Shown: positions 42,854 to 53,545, numbered from the stretch's first letter. The stretch: 64,000 bases of DNA from JAJZKE01 sp963762395 (GCA_963762395.1 CAVXKL010000001.1:124001-188000), one strand, 5' to 3'. Numbers and translations are program-made. The notes: a model not told the origin generated them from the letters alone.

Positions 42854-45800
42854 ATGGCGAAACGGCTTACACAACCACGAAATCAACGAGTATATTTTAA
42901 TAATCAGATAGATGTATTGCCATTACCGCTATTAGTGGACCATCAAAATAAATCATTTAAATGGTTTGTTGACGAGGGATTGAAGGAGCTTCTTTATGAA
43001 GTTAGCCCGATTGATGACTATACCGGCACCAAGCTTTCATTAACTTTTAAGGATTATCATTTTGATAAGCCGAAAATCACTGAACTTGAGGCAAGGGAAG
43101 ATAACATTAGCTATGAAGCACCGCTTCTAGCTACTGTCGAATTATCCAATAAGATTACCGGTGAAGTTAAGGTTCAGGAAATTTACCTAGGTGACTACCC
43201 ATGGATGACCAGTCGCGGTACTTTTGTCATTAACGGTGCCGAAAGAGTAGTTGTCAGCCAGCTAATTAGATCAGCTGGCGTTTTCTTTACTGCCGATCAG
43301 CACGGTACTTCTAAGCTTTATGGCGCCAAAGTTATCCCCGGACGCGGTGCCTGGCTAGAATTTGAAACATCAACCTCCGGAGCTATATACGTTAAAATTG
43401 ACCGCAAGCGTAAGATCCCAGTAACAACTCTTCTAAGAGCATTGGGTGTTAATGAGAGTCAAATGAATGACGCTTTTAAGCATGTTGACAGTGGCAACCT
43501 TAATTATCTTAGCGCTACACTTGAAAAAGATACAACCCGCGGTCAAAATGACGCTTTAATTGAAGTTTACAGGCGACTTAGACCAGGTGATCTGGCAACT
43601 GTAGATAATGCCCGCAGCCTTATAGAAAACATGTTTTATACATTCAAGCGCTTCGATTTTTCTCGAGTCGGTAGATATAAGATTAACAAAAGATTGAATT
43701 TAAATGTTCCGAACACCGCCGAGAACAGGATACTTAGACTTGAGGACATTGAAGCAATCATTGCTGAAATAATAAGGCTTAATAATTCTCAAGAGCCAGC
43801 TGACGACATAGATAGTCTCGCCAATAGACGAGTAAAACTGGTTGGTGAGCTGGTCCAAAGACAATTTAGGATTGGTTTACTTCGGATGGAAAGAAACACC
43901 AAAGACCGTATGTCTATGTCTGACATTGAAACAGTTACACCAAGCCAGTTAATTAATGCTCGACCAATTGTCGCGGCTGTTAGAGAATTCTTTGCCAGCT
44001 CTCAGTTGTCTCAGTTCATGGATCAGATAAACCCATTAAGCGAATTAGCTCATAAACGAAGACTAAGTTCAATGGGCCCAGGCGGATTAAGCCGTGAGCG
44101 AGCCGGTTTTGAGGTTAGAGATGCCCACGCTACCCATTACGGCCGGATATGTGCCGTTGAGACACCCGAAGGTGCCAATATTGGTCTAGTTCTTAATCTA
44201 GCTAATTATGCTCGAGTTAACGAATATGGTTTTATTGAAACCCCATATAGGCGAGTAGTTAATGCTGTCACAGCTAAAAATGTAGCTGGACACATCGCCT
44301 CTGTTGATCTGGAAGACGACAAAGGCAAGATAATCGTTAACAAAGGTGGTAAGATTACTCCTTCCCAGGCAGCCAGGCTGGCTAAAGTCACGTCTAAAGT
44401 AACTTGGCCGGTCAAAGCTAGAGTAACAGATGAAATAGTCTATCTTGATGCCTATGCCGAAGAAAGTGCCATTATTGCCGGCGGCGGTGCCGACCTAACT
44501 AATGACGGCTATTTTGTCAATGAAAGAGTCAGCGCTAGAACAAGACTAAAGACTGGTGAGGTCGACGCTAATGATATTAATTTCATGGATGCCGCTCGCA
44601 ACCAGGTTATAGGCTCCTCGGCTGGTCTTATACCATTTATTGAAAAGAACTACGTCTATAGGTCACTAATGGGCTCTAACCAACAAAGACAGGCTGTTCC
44701 CTTGATCAATCCTCGTTCACCAATTGTTGGCACTGGACTTGAAGGACCGGCCGCCGATAATACCGGTCAGCTAATTGTAGCTGAAGGAAATGGTGAAATT
44801 TTGAAGGCTACAGCTCAGGAAGTAGTTGTCGCCTATAAAGATCACAAAACAACCTATATACCCCAGCGATTTGTTAGGTCTAATGAGGGGACTTCCATCA
44901 ATCAGAAAGTTGCTGTATCTAGCGGAGATAAAGTTAAGACCGGCGACATTTTAATTGAAGGCATGTCGATCGAAGACGGTGAAATAGCCCTGGGTCGAGA
45001 CCTAATCTGCGCTTTTATGCCTTGGGCTGGCTACAATTTTGAAGACGCTATCATTATTAGTCGTAAATTGGTTGAAGACGATACCTTGACGAGTGTCCAC
45101 ATTGTTGACTTTATGATTGAAGTTAGGGAAACAAAGTTAGGCCCGGAGATAGTTACCAGCGATATTCCAAACGTTTCAGAAGAGACCCTAAGACACCTTG
45201 ATGAAGACGGTATTGTCCGCATCGGCGCCGAAGTTCATCCTGGTGATATCTTAGTCGGCAAAATTACACCTAAGGGAGAACAGGAATTATCTTCAGAGGA
45301 AAGATTGCTTCGAGCTATCTTTGGCGAGAAGGCCAAAGAAGTTAGAGACACCTCCCAGAGAATGAGTAATGGCAAGCACGGCAAGGTAGTTGGCGTTAAG
45401 ATATTTTCTCGAGAAAATGGCCATGAATTAAAGGCCGGTGTTATTATGCAAATCCAGGTGTTTGTAGCCCAAATGAGAAAGATCTCTGTTGGCGATAAAC
45501 TCGGCGGTCGTCACGGCAACAAGGGTGTAATTGCCGCCATTCTGCCAATAGAAGACATGCCATTTATGGAAGACGGTACACCAGTCGACATAATCTTAAA
45601 CCCACTCGGTGTGCCTTCAAGAATGAATGTTGGACAGCTATTTGAAACTCACCTGGGTATGGCTGCCAGGGCTCTAGGCATGAAGGTAGCCAGCCCGTCG
45701 TTTAACGGCGTGCCAACTGAAAAGATTGAAGAACTATTAGAAGAAGCTGGACTGCCAAGAGATGGCAAACAGCAGCTATATGACGGTCGAACTGGTGTCG

Positions 45801-46423
45801 CTTTTAAAGAGAGGACCACGGTTGGCTCGATGTACATGAATAAACTAAATCACATGGTAACAGATAAGATTCATGCTCGATCTACAGGCCCTTACACTAT
45901 GGTCACTCAACAGCCACTAGGCGGTAAAGCTCAAAATGGTGGTCAAAGGTTTGGTGAAATGGAGGTCTGGGCTCTTGAAGCTTACGGTGCTGCCAATACC
46001 CTGCAGGAAATGCTGACCATTAAATCAGATGATGTTTACGGGCGAAGTAAAGCCTATGAGTCAATCATTAAAAAGACTGCTATTGTCGGACCTAAGATAC
46101 CAGAAAGCTTTAACGTTCTGGTCAAGGAGCTCCAGGGATTATGCCTAAAGGTTGACCTAATTAAGTCAGATAGCCTAGTTGACGCTGAAGCCATACTGGC
46201 CAGCAGCATACACAATGAAGCTAGTCATGAGCCAGCTATTGAAGTCCCGGAGCCAGAAATTTCGGACATTGATATGAGCGAAGAGTCGCCAATAGACGAA
46301 TTCGCTGTTGCCGAAGTTGATGACCAAGTCTCCGTTCAATCACCAGATGATCTGTCGATTGCGGATGATAATATTATTCCAATTGTCGGTGAAGCTAATG
46401 ATGAAATAGTCGAAGAGAGATAA
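42854..46423 (+). CDS. rpoB: RNA polymerase beta subunit
   Basis: RpoB forms half of the polymerase active-site cleft. The 1189-residue protein shows GTFVINGAERVVVSQLIRS (near 117), the rifampicin region with SQLSQFMDQINPLSELAHKR, the ADNTGQLIVAEG region, KITPKGEQELSSEERLLRAI, and GGQRFGEMEVWALEAYGA near the end. The last 70 or so residues are acidic and low complexity (PEPEISDIDMSEES and on), an extension beyond the usual core. Translation is set by AAGGAG. rpoC follows 11 nt later. Confidence 0.97.
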   Translation: MAKRLTQPRNQRVYFNNQIDVLPLPLLVDHQNKSFKWFVDEGLKELLYEVSPIDDYTGTKLSLTFKDYHFDKPKITELEAREDNISYEAPLLATVELSNKITGEVKVQEIYLGDYPWMTSRGTFVINGAERVVVSQLIRSAGVFFTADQHGTSKLYGAKVIPGRGAWLEFETSTSGAIYVKIDRKRKIPVTTLLRALGVNESQMNDAFKHVDSGNLNYLSATLEKDTTRGQNDALIEVYRRLRPGDLATVDNARSLIENMFYTFKRFDFSRVGRYKINKRLNLNVPNTAENRILRLEDIEAIIAEIIRLNNSQEPADDIDSLANRRVKLVGELVQRQFRIGLLRMERNTKDRMSMSDIETVTPSQLINARPIVAAVREFFASSQLSQFMDQINPLSELAHKRRLSSMGPGGLSRERAGFEVRDAHATHYGRICAVETPEGANIGLVLNLANYARVNEYGFIETPYRRVVNAVTAKNVAGHIASVDLEDDKGKIIVNKGGKITPSQAARLAKVTSKVTWPVKARVTDEIVYLDAYAEESAIIAGGGADLTNDGYFVNERVSARTRLKTGEVDANDINFMDAARNQVIGSSAGLIPFIEKNYVYRSLMGSNQQRQAVPLINPRSPIVGTGLEGPAADNTGQLIVAEGNGEILKATAQEVVVAYKDHKTTYIPQRFVRSNEGTSINQKVAVSSGDKVKTGDILIEGMSIEDGEIALGRDLICAFMPWAGYNFEDAIIISRKLVEDDTLTSVHIVDFMIEVRETKLGPEIVTSDIPNVSEETLRHLDEDGIVRIGAEVHPGDILVGKITPKGEQELSSEERLLRAIFGEKAKEVRDTSQRMSNGKHGKVVGVKIFSRENGHELKAGVIMQIQVFVAQMRKISVGDKLGGRHGNKGVIAAILPIEDMPFMEDGTPVDIILNPLGVPSRMNVGQLFETHLGMAARALGMKVASPSFNGVPTEKIEELLEEAGLPRDGKQQLYDGRTGVAFKERTTVGSMYMNKLNHMVTDKIHARSTGPYTMVTQQPLGGKAQNGGQRFGEMEVWALEAYGAANTLQEMLTIKSDDVYGRSKAYESIIKKTAIVGPKIPESFNVLVKELQGLCLKVDLIKSDSLVDAEAILASSIHNEASHEPAIEVPEPEISDIDMSEESPIDEFAVAEVDDQVSVQSPDDLSIADDNIIPIVGEANDEIVEER

Positions 46424-46434
46424 AGAGGTAACAG

Positions 46435-49095
46435 ATGAATATAGGACGAAGCCAGGTCACAAGTGACATTGCCGACTTTGATGCTGTTAGGCTCGCTGTT
46501 GCTAGTAGTAATGATATTTTAGACTGGAGTTACGGCGAAGTAACAAAACCTGAAACTATTAACTACCGAACTCAAAAGCCTGAAAGAGACGGACTGTTCT
46601 GCGAAAGAATATTTGGCCCAGTAAAAGACATTAACCCGCATGATGCTAAATATAAGGGTGTTAGAAGCCGTGAGGCAGCTGTCGATAAAAACGGTGAACT
46701 TGTTACTAAGTCTATTGTCCGTAGAGAGAGAATGGGCCACATTAACTTGGCCGTACCAGTTGCTCATATCTGGTTTCTGCGCGGTACACCTTCCGCCATG
46801 GGTCTTCTTCTGGGTATGACCGTAAAGAACTTAGAAAGAGTAGCCTACTTTGCCAATTACATTATTAAGAAAGTCGATGTAGCTAAACGTGACCAGCTTT
46901 TAGTGGACAAAGAAGCTGAATTTAACGCAGCTAAAGAAGCGATAACTATTAGATATGAAAATGAAGCAAAGAGCGAAGATGCTAATATTCAGGCCCTAGC
47001 CGAAATGAGAACAAAAGAGCTTACCGAACTTACTGCCCAGTTCGACGCATATAAGACTCAGATTCTTTCGCTAGATAAACTAAACCTTATAAGTGAAACA
47101 GATTACCGTAATTTACCAGACGAACTTAAGCCCTTAATTGAAGTTGGTATGGGCGGCAGTGCCCTTAAGTCACTACTGGATGACATCGATCTAGGCAAAC
47201 TGGTTGAGGAGCTGACAACTGAAGCTGAACAGGCTAAGGGCCAACGAAAGAAAAAGATCATGAAGCGTCTTAGGCTGCTTGAAAGCATGCAGCGCGCTGG
47301 TATCCACCCAAGCTCAACCTGTATTAGCGTTTTGCCTGTTATTCCACCGGATCTTAGGCCGATGGTTCAATTAACTGGAGGTAGATTTGCTACTTCAGAC
47401 CTGAATGACCTCTACAGGCGAGTAATCAACCGTAATAACCGGCTTAAAAAGCTAATTGATCTAAACGCTCCGGAAGTCATTAGGCGCAACGAACAACGAA
47501 TGCTCCAAGAAGCAGTTGATGCTTTAATTGACAACAACTCGACAAGATCAGGCCGGGCCGTTGCCGCCACCGGACAAAGGCGAAGACTTAAGAGTCTTTC
47601 TGATTTATTAAAAGGCAAGCAGGGACGATTCCGACAAAATCTACTCGGTAAAAGAGTTGACTACTCGGGCCGGTCGGTTATTGTATCTGGTCCAGAACTT
47701 AAGATTTATCAGTGCGGACTGCCGAAAATGATGGCTCTTGAATTATTTAAACCATTTGTAATCGGCGAGTTAATAGTTAGGGAACAGGCCCACAATATTC
47801 GAAGTGCCTCAAGACTTATTGAAATGGCTGAAACAGTCGTTTGGGATGCGCTAGACGAGGTTATTAAAGGCAAATATGTTCTCCTTAACCGTGCGCCAAG
47901 TCTTCATCGCTTAAGTATTCAAGCCTTTCAGCCAGTTTTAATTGAAGGCCGAGCCATCCAGCTTCATCCGCTTGTTTGTAAAGGTTTCAATGCTGACTTT
48001 GACGGCGACCAAATGGCTGTCCATTTGCCCCTAAGTGATGAATCGCAAAAAGAAGCCAGGGAAATAATGGGTGCCAATAAGAACCTATTGAAACCAGCTG
48101 ATGGCTCACCAATACTGCATATTGAACAGGATATAGTCCTGGGTTGTTACTTCCTGACATACATTAAGCCAAAACAATCCAAAGATGTGTTTACTTTTAG
48201 CTCACTCGAAGAAGCTCTTATGGCACTAGATAAAGACAAAATAAAGCTTCAATCATTTGTCCGCTTACCGTTTAGAGGTTCAACTCGCGAAACAACAGTC
48301 GGCCGTATCTTATTTAATGAAATCTTCCCCGATGACTTTACTTTTCAAGATGAGACTATGACTAAGAAGAAACTTCAACAGGTTATGGCGACTGTATATG
48401 CAACCTACGGGCAGGAAAAAACTGCCGAAATAGCCGACAACCTAAAAGACCTAGGTTTCTATTACGCCACTCTATCAGGCCTATCTATGGGTATGGGCGA
48501 CTTCAGCGAAATAGTCGGTACGGATAAGCTAATAGAAGAAGGTGAGGAAAGATCGTCAGCTATCTCAGAACAGTTTGAACAAGGGTTCATTAACGAATAC
48601 GAAAGACACCGTCTGACAGTTGAAAACTGGACAAAGATAGATACCCAGGTCCAGGAATTACTTTCCGAACAAATGGTAGATAAAGATTCATCGATGGCAA
48701 TTATTATTACTTCCGGATCACGGGGTAATATTTCCCAAATGAAAATGTCGGTCGGTATGCTTGGCATTCAATCAGATGCTTCAGGCCAAGCTATTGAATT
48801 ACCGATTAAATCTGGATATGTCCACGGGCTTGACCCATTGGAGTACTTCACTGGTACCAGGGGTACAAGAAAAGCCTTAATTGATATCGCCCTAAAGACT
48901 GCTGACGCTGGCTACCTAACAAGGCGTCTAGTTGATGTTTCTCAAGACGTCTTTACTATTGAAGATGACAGCTCGGATCCCGGCTTTGCCATGCTTAGAT
49001 CAGATTCTAAGGAAATTGGTGTTTCCTATGGCTCTCGCCTAGTCGGCCGTTTTGCCGCCGAGAAAATACCGAATATTGTTAAAAGGGTGAGTTAA
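46435..49095 (+). CDS. rpoC: RNA polymerase beta' subunit, N-terminal part (frameshifted)
   Basis: This 886-residue frame covers most of beta', including the catalytic NADFDGDQM (519-527) with three metal-binding aspartates, and the bridge and trigger regions. The N-terminal zinc ribbon is missing its ligands: between GLFCERIFGP (53-62) and VRRERMGHI (95-103) there are no cysteines. The frame ends at TAA after IVKRVS, but the protein continues in another frame. One A lost from the A run at 49081-49084 explains the break. AGAGGT precedes the ATG. Confidence 0.92.
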   Translation: MNIGRSQVTSDIADFDAVRLAVASSNDILDWSYGEVTKPETINYRTQKPERDGLFCERIFGPVKDINPHDAKYKGVRSREAAVDKNGELVTKSIVRRERMGHINLAVPVAHIWFLRGTPSAMGLLLGMTVKNLERVAYFANYIIKKVDVAKRDQLLVDKEAEFNAAKEAITIRYENEAKSEDANIQALAEMRTKELTELTAQFDAYKTQILSLDKLNLISETDYRNLPDELKPLIEVGMGGSALKSLLDDIDLGKLVEELTTEAEQAKGQRKKKIMKRLRLLESMQRAGIHPSSTCISVLPVIPPDLRPMVQLTGGRFATSDLNDLYRRVINRNNRLKKLIDLNAPEVIRRNEQRMLQEAVDALIDNNSTRSGRAVAATGQRRRLKSLSDLLKGKQGRFRQNLLGKRVDYSGRSVIVSGPELKIYQCGLPKMMALELFKPFVIGELIVREQAHNIRSASRLIEMAETVVWDALDEVIKGKYVLLNRAPSLHRLSIQAFQPVLIEGRAIQLHPLVCKGFNADFDGDQMAVHLPLSDESQKEAREIMGANKNLLKPADGSPILHIEQDIVLGCYFLTYIKPKQSKDVFTFSSLEEALMALDKDKIKLQSFVRLPFRGSTRETTVGRILFNEIFPDDFTFQDETMTKKKLQQVMATVYATYGQEKTAEIADNLKDLGFYYATLSGLSMGMGDFSEIVGTDKLIEEGEERSSAISEQFEQGFINEYERHRLTVENWTKIDTQVQELLSEQMVDKDSSMAIIITSGSRGNISQMKMSVGMLGIQSDASGQAIELPIKSGYVHGLDPLEYFTGTRGTRKALIDIALKTADAGYLTRRLVDVSQDVFTIEDDSSDPGFAMLRSDSKEIGVSYGSRLVGRFAAEKIPNIVKRVS

Positions 49096-50267
49096 TAACT
49101 AGCGAAATAGCTGATAAGATTGACACTGACGAATCAATCGATGGCGTCAAGATAATGAGCGCCTTAAGCTCGGGCAGTGTCCTGGGTGTCGATCGTCGTT
49201 CATACGGCATCGATCCGGCTACCGGAAACCTTGTTGCCGACCATCACCCAATTGGTGTTATTGCCGCTCAAAGTATTGGTGAACCCGGTACGCAGCTAAG
49301 CCTGGATTCTAAGCACCGTGCCGGCGTTGTCCTGGCTGATGATACCGCCCAGGGATTGTCTCGTATAGAGGAATTGTTCGAGGTTCGGACACCAAAGGGA
49401 CAAGCTTATCTAACAGAAATTACCGGAACTGTCAGTGCTTGGGAGGAAAGTGATCACTATATTGTTCAGGTAGCTGCCGATTCTAAAGAGACGGTCACCT
49501 TAAATCTTGGTGAGCGCAAAGCTTTACTGGCCAGTGGTTCTGATGTTGCCGTCGGTGATATAATTGCCGCCCTAGAAGACGGTAGCGAGCCCTTAATCGC
49601 GCCCATGGCTGGCAGATTAGATATTGCCAGAAAAGTAATTAGAATTAACCCGACTAAGATGAGCGTTTTAAGATATGAGATACCGGGCTTTAAGCAGCTT
49701 CAAGTAAAAGACGGCGATAAAGTCGTTGCCGGTCAAAAACTAACCAATGGATCGGTTAATCTTCATGACTTAATGAGGCTTCAAGGCGTCGAAGCAACCC
49801 AACGCTACATTATGAATGAAGTCCTTCGTATCTTTGCTAGTCAAGGCCAAAACATTGCCGACAAACACCTTGAAATAATTGTCAGGCAGATGTTTAGCCG
49901 CGATCAAATTGAAGAAGCTGGTGATAGCGAGTTTGTTACCGGCGACACGGTCAGTAAATTAGCTGCTGCCCTGGCTAATGAAAAATTAGTTAAAGCCGGT
50001 AAAAAGCCCGCTAAGGTTGTCCAGTTACTGCTTGGTATAACCAAAGCCTCGCTAAGTACTGACTCATTTCTAAGCGCAGCCTCATTCCAGGATACAACTC
50101 GGGTACTAATTAGTGCCGCTACATCAGGCAAGGTCGATAAGCTTTATGGTCTTAAGGAGAATGTAATCTTGGGACGCAAAATACCAGTCGGTACCGGCTA
50201 CAAGAAGGAAAAAGACTTGGTGGTTGAAGCTGATGATGAGTTAACCGTCGGCGAATCATTTGCTTGA
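49084..50267 (+). CDS. rpoC: RNA polymerase beta' subunit, C-terminal part (frameshifted)
   Basis: Reading resumes at GELITSEIADKID and continues to the TGA at 50265-50267. HHPIGVIAAQSIGEPGTQLSL is the trigger-loop signature, and LHDLMRLQGVEATQRYIMNE plus the final GTGYKK region belong to the beta' C-terminus. The second zinc site is also absent: SALSSGSVLGVDRRSYGID stands where other bacteria have four cysteines. An internal ATG at 49155 would start a separate product lacking the junction, so this is best read as one damaged or mis-sequenced gene of about 1277 residues. Confidence 0.9.
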
Positions 50268-50292
50268 TAACCATAACGTTATCTGTTAGTAT
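50264..50292 (+). promoter_or_regulatory. str operon promoter
   Basis: TTGATA (50264-50269) and TAGTAT (50287-50292) are 17 nt apart, and TGT precedes the -10 box as an extended element. The -35 box overlaps the rpoC stop codon. The leader to rpsL would be about 98 nt. Confidence 0.6.
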
Positions 50293-50396
50293 CTACGTAA
50301 AACAACATATATTTAATTGATTAGTTTCTGAGCCAAATAGATGCTGGCAATACTATTTGAAGCAGTAGAAACGTCGGTCATAAGAAGGAGAATAAA

Positions 50397-50810
50397 TTGC
50401 CAACAATCAATCAGTTAGTTCGTAAGCCACGCTCTAAAGGGAGTACTAAAAGCAAGTCCCCGGCAATGCAGCGTGTGGTTAATAACTTAAAAAATATCAG
50501 TTATGAAAAACCGGCACCGTTTAAGCGTGGTGTCTGCGTGAAAGTAACGACTAAAACTCCTAAGAAGCCTAACTCAGCACTTCGTAAAGTGGCTAGGGTC
50601 AGACTTACCAACGGCCATGAAGTCTGGGCATATATTGGTGGTGAAGGACACAATTTACAAGAACACGCTGCCGTACTTGTTAGAGGCGGAAGGGTTAAAG
50701 ATCTGCCAGGTGTCCGCTATCATATAGTTCGCGGCAACTTAGATTTACAAGGTGTTAACGACCGTAAGAAAGGTCGATCCAAATATGGTACCAAGAAGGG
50801 ATCCAGATAA
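50397..50810 (+). CDS. rpsL: 30S ribosomal protein S12
   Basis: S12 sits at the decoding centre. The 137-residue protein has TKTPKKPNSALRKVARVRLT, with the conserved lysine of streptomycin fame, and GEGHNLQEHAAVLVRGGRVK with the PGVRYHIVRG end. The start is TTG, chosen because AAGGAG lies 6 nt upstream and the N-terminus PTINQLVRKPR is canonical. It begins the str cluster and overlaps rpsG by one base (TAATG). Confidence 0.97.
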   Translation: MPTINQLVRKPRSKGSTKSKSPAMQRVVNNLKNISYEKPAPFKRGVCVKVTTKTPKKPNSALRKVARVRLTNGHEVWAYIGGEGHNLQEHAAVLVRGGRVKDLPGVRYHIVRGNLDLQGVNDRKKGRSKYGTKKGSR

Positions 50811-51289
50811 TGCCTCGAAAAGTTACCAAATCATTAGTTAGGAAGATTAAGCCTGACCGGATATATGATTCAGTTCAAGTTCAAAAGGTCATAAATAGGG
50901 TCATGCTAAACGGCAAGAAACAACTGGCAGAAAATATAGTCTACAGCGGCATGCAAAAAGCAGCCGATAAATTAAAAGTCCAAAATCCACTAGATGTCTT
51001 TGAGCAGGCGATGAAGAACATTGAGCCGCATATTGAAACTAGATCAAGACGGGTTGGTGGTGCCAACTATCAGATACCATTTGAGGTCAAAGGCCAAAGG
51101 CAACAGCATTTAACAACTATGTGGTTTGTCCAGGCAGCTCGATCCCGCAAAGGCATGCCTATGGCCGATAGGATAGCCCTAGAACTTGAGGATGCCTATC
51201 ATAATCAAGGCGGCGCTGTTAAAAAGCGAGAGGACACCCATAAAATAGCTGAAGCTAACCGAGCATTTGCTCACTTTGCAAGGTTCTAA
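50810..51289 (+). CDS. rpsG: 30S ribosomal protein S7
   Basis: S7 organises the head of the small subunit. The 159-residue protein begins PRKVTKSLVRKIKPDRIYDS and contains VQKVINRVMLNGKKQLAENI, IETRSRRVGGANYQIP and the C-terminal AHFARF. Length is normal. It is coupled to rpsL by a TAATG overlap and abuts the fusA start. Confidence 0.97.
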   Translation: MPRKVTKSLVRKIKPDRIYDSVQVQKVINRVMLNGKKQLAENIVYSGMQKAADKLKVQNPLDVFEQAMKNIEPHIETRSRRVGGANYQIPFEVKGQRQQHLTTMWFVQAARSRKGMPMADRIALELEDAYHNQGGAVKKREDTHKIAEANRAFAHFARF

Positions 51290-53380
51290 ATGTCTGACTC
51301 TAAATATACAATCGACAGACTTCGTAATATTGGCATTATTGCTCATATTGATGCTGGTAAAACAACTATTACTGAAGGCATTCTCTATAGAACAGGGCTA
51401 AAACACAAGATTGGTGCTGTTCATGAAGGCGACACGACAACTGACTGGATGGCTCAGGAACGGGAGCGAGGTATTACTATTGTTTCAGCCGCTGTAACTT
51501 GTTATTGGAAAGATCACCAGATCAATATTATTGATACACCAGGCCACATTGACTTCACGGTTGAAGTTGAGCGTTCATTAAGGGTACTGGACGGTGCAGT
51601 TGTTGTTTTTGACGGTAAGATGGGTGTTGAGTCGCAAACTGAAACTGTCTGGCGCCAAGCAAATAAGTATGGTGTTCCGCGAATTTGTTTTATTAATAAA
51701 ATTAACCAAACAGGTGGTGATTTTTATAAATCACTTGAATCATTCACCACCGCTTAAGCAAACACGCCTTTCCGGTTCACTTACCGATTGGATTTGAGCA
51801 AAGCATCAACGGAGTAGTCGATTTAGTTACCATAAAGGCTTATACATATAAGGATTATACCGATCATGAGCTTAGTTGAAAGGAAATTCCGGTAGACTAT
51901 GTTGACGACGTTAAAAAATACCGTAGTCTAATGATTGAAAATGCCGTTGCTGAAGATGAAACAATGTTAGAAAAGTATTTTGAAGTCGGTGAGGCAGGAT
52001 TTCTAAGCCACTCGGAAGTCAAACAGGCAATTCGAAATGCTGTTTTAACTGGTAATTTCTTTGCCGTGACCGGTGGTGACGGTCGCGGTGTTATAGTCGA
52101 AAAATTACTTGACACCGTTAATGATCTATTGCCTAGCCCTGTTGATCGAGGCATAACATGGGGTATTCATCCTAAGACTGGCGAAGAGATCGAAAGAAAA
52201 CCGGAAGATCTCTCAGCCATTCTGCGCCTTAGCTTTTAAGATCGCTACTGACTCGTATGTTGGTAAATTAGCTTATTTTAGGGTTTATTCAGGAAAAGTA
52301 ACAGCCGGATCTTACATCTTAAACAGCAGTAGTGGCGAAAAAGAACGGGTCGGTCGTATTGTCCGGATGCAAGCGGATAAAAGGGAAGATGTATCAGAAG
52401 TTGCAACCGGCGATATTGCCGCCATAGTCGGCTTAAAAGAGACGACAACCGGCCATACGCTGTGTGATCTAAATCACCCGATTATTTTAGAGAGTATTAC
52501 TTTCCCCGAACCGCCCGTCTCTATTGCCATCGAGCCAAAGACTAAAATTGACCAAGAGAAGATGAGCATTGCCTTGGGCCGTCTGGCAGAAGAAGATCCA
52601 ACATTTAGAATCCGTGTCGACGATGAAACCGGTCAAACAATTATTAGCGGTATGGGCGAGCTTCACCTCGAAATAATTGTTGATCGTATGAAGCGTGAAT
52701 TTAGCGTTGAGGCTAATGTCGGCCAACCACAAGTTGCCTACCGCGAAACTATCCGTAAGGACGGTGTTGAAGCTAACGGTAAGTTTATACGTCAATCTGG
52801 CGGCCGCGGTCAATATGGCGACGTCTGGATTAGAATATTCCAAAACGAACCAGGTAAAGGCTTTGAATTCATTAACTCCATTAAGGGAGGAACGGTACCT
52901 ATTGAATATATTCCAGCTGTTAAAAAAGGCATTGAAGAAGCAATGAGTAATGGTGTCCTTGCTGGTTATCCTATAGTCGACATAAAAGCTGAACTTTATG
53001 ATGGCAGCTACCATGAGGTCGACTCATCTGAGATGGCCTTCTCCATAGCTGGTTCAATTGCTCTTCAGGAAGCGTTTAAAAAGGCGAAGCCGGTATTACT
53101 TGAGCCTATCATGAAGATAGTTGTTGTCACGCCAGAAAACTTCATGGGTGACGTTATTGGTGATCTTAACTCTAAACGAGGCCACATTGAGTCGATGGAA
53201 GATTTAGGCGGTAATATCAAAGATATAACAGCCTATGTCCCGCTAGGAGAAATGTTTGGTTATACCACTAATCTTAGGAGTATGACCCAGGGTCGAGCAT
53301 CTAGCTCTATGGAGTTAGACCACTACGCTGATGTACCAAGCAATGTTGCCCAGACCATAATTACTAAGAACTCAAAATAA
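51290..53380 (+). pseudogene. fusA: Elongation factor G, broken by two frameshifts and an in-frame TGA
   Basis: EF-G drives ribosomal translocation. The first frame (51290-51757) holds the P loop AHIDAGKTT, RGITIVSAA and DTPGHID, but the G4 motif reads NKIN instead of NKxD. A lost base near 51742 moves the frame; coding continues IHHRLSKHAFPVHLPIGFEQ to a TGA at 51877-51879, then KEIPVDYVDDVKKYR onward. An extra base near 52209 moves it back, giving SQPFCALAFKIATDSYVGKL and intact domains III-V to 53380. The rejoined protein would be about 696 residues, normal for EF-G. Whether this is decay or sequence error is open. Confidence 0.88.
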
Positions 53381-53440
53381 CTGCCAAGATATTGCTCGTG
53401 TTTTTCAATTAAATTCGTCTTTAAATAATCCTGTTAACTC

Positions 53441-53469
53441 TTTACACAGCAGATCTTCTCAGTTATACT
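53441..53469 (+). promoter_or_regulatory. tuf promoter
   Basis: TTTACA (53441-53446) and TATACT (53464-53469) are 17 nt apart. The leader to the ATG is about 70 nt and ends in AAAGGAG (53531-53537). Confidence 0.6.
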
Positions 53470-53545
53470 AACTCAATCATAAAGCGTGAGTTAATGTTAG
53501 TTATACATAAATAATTATTAACCTGAACTAAAGGAGTAAGTTTAA

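Noticed and set aside
49081..49090. Programmed -1 frameshift in rpoC at AAAAGGG
   Set aside because: The zero-frame codons GTT AAA AGG do not form a standard slippery heptamer, and the A run makes an indel error simpler.
51877..51879. TGA read as an amino acid (alternative code as in Gracilibacteria)
   Set aside because: TGA ends gatC, rpoC, rpsE, rpsQ and the transposase in proper places, and only this one TGA lies inside a gene that is broken in other ways too.
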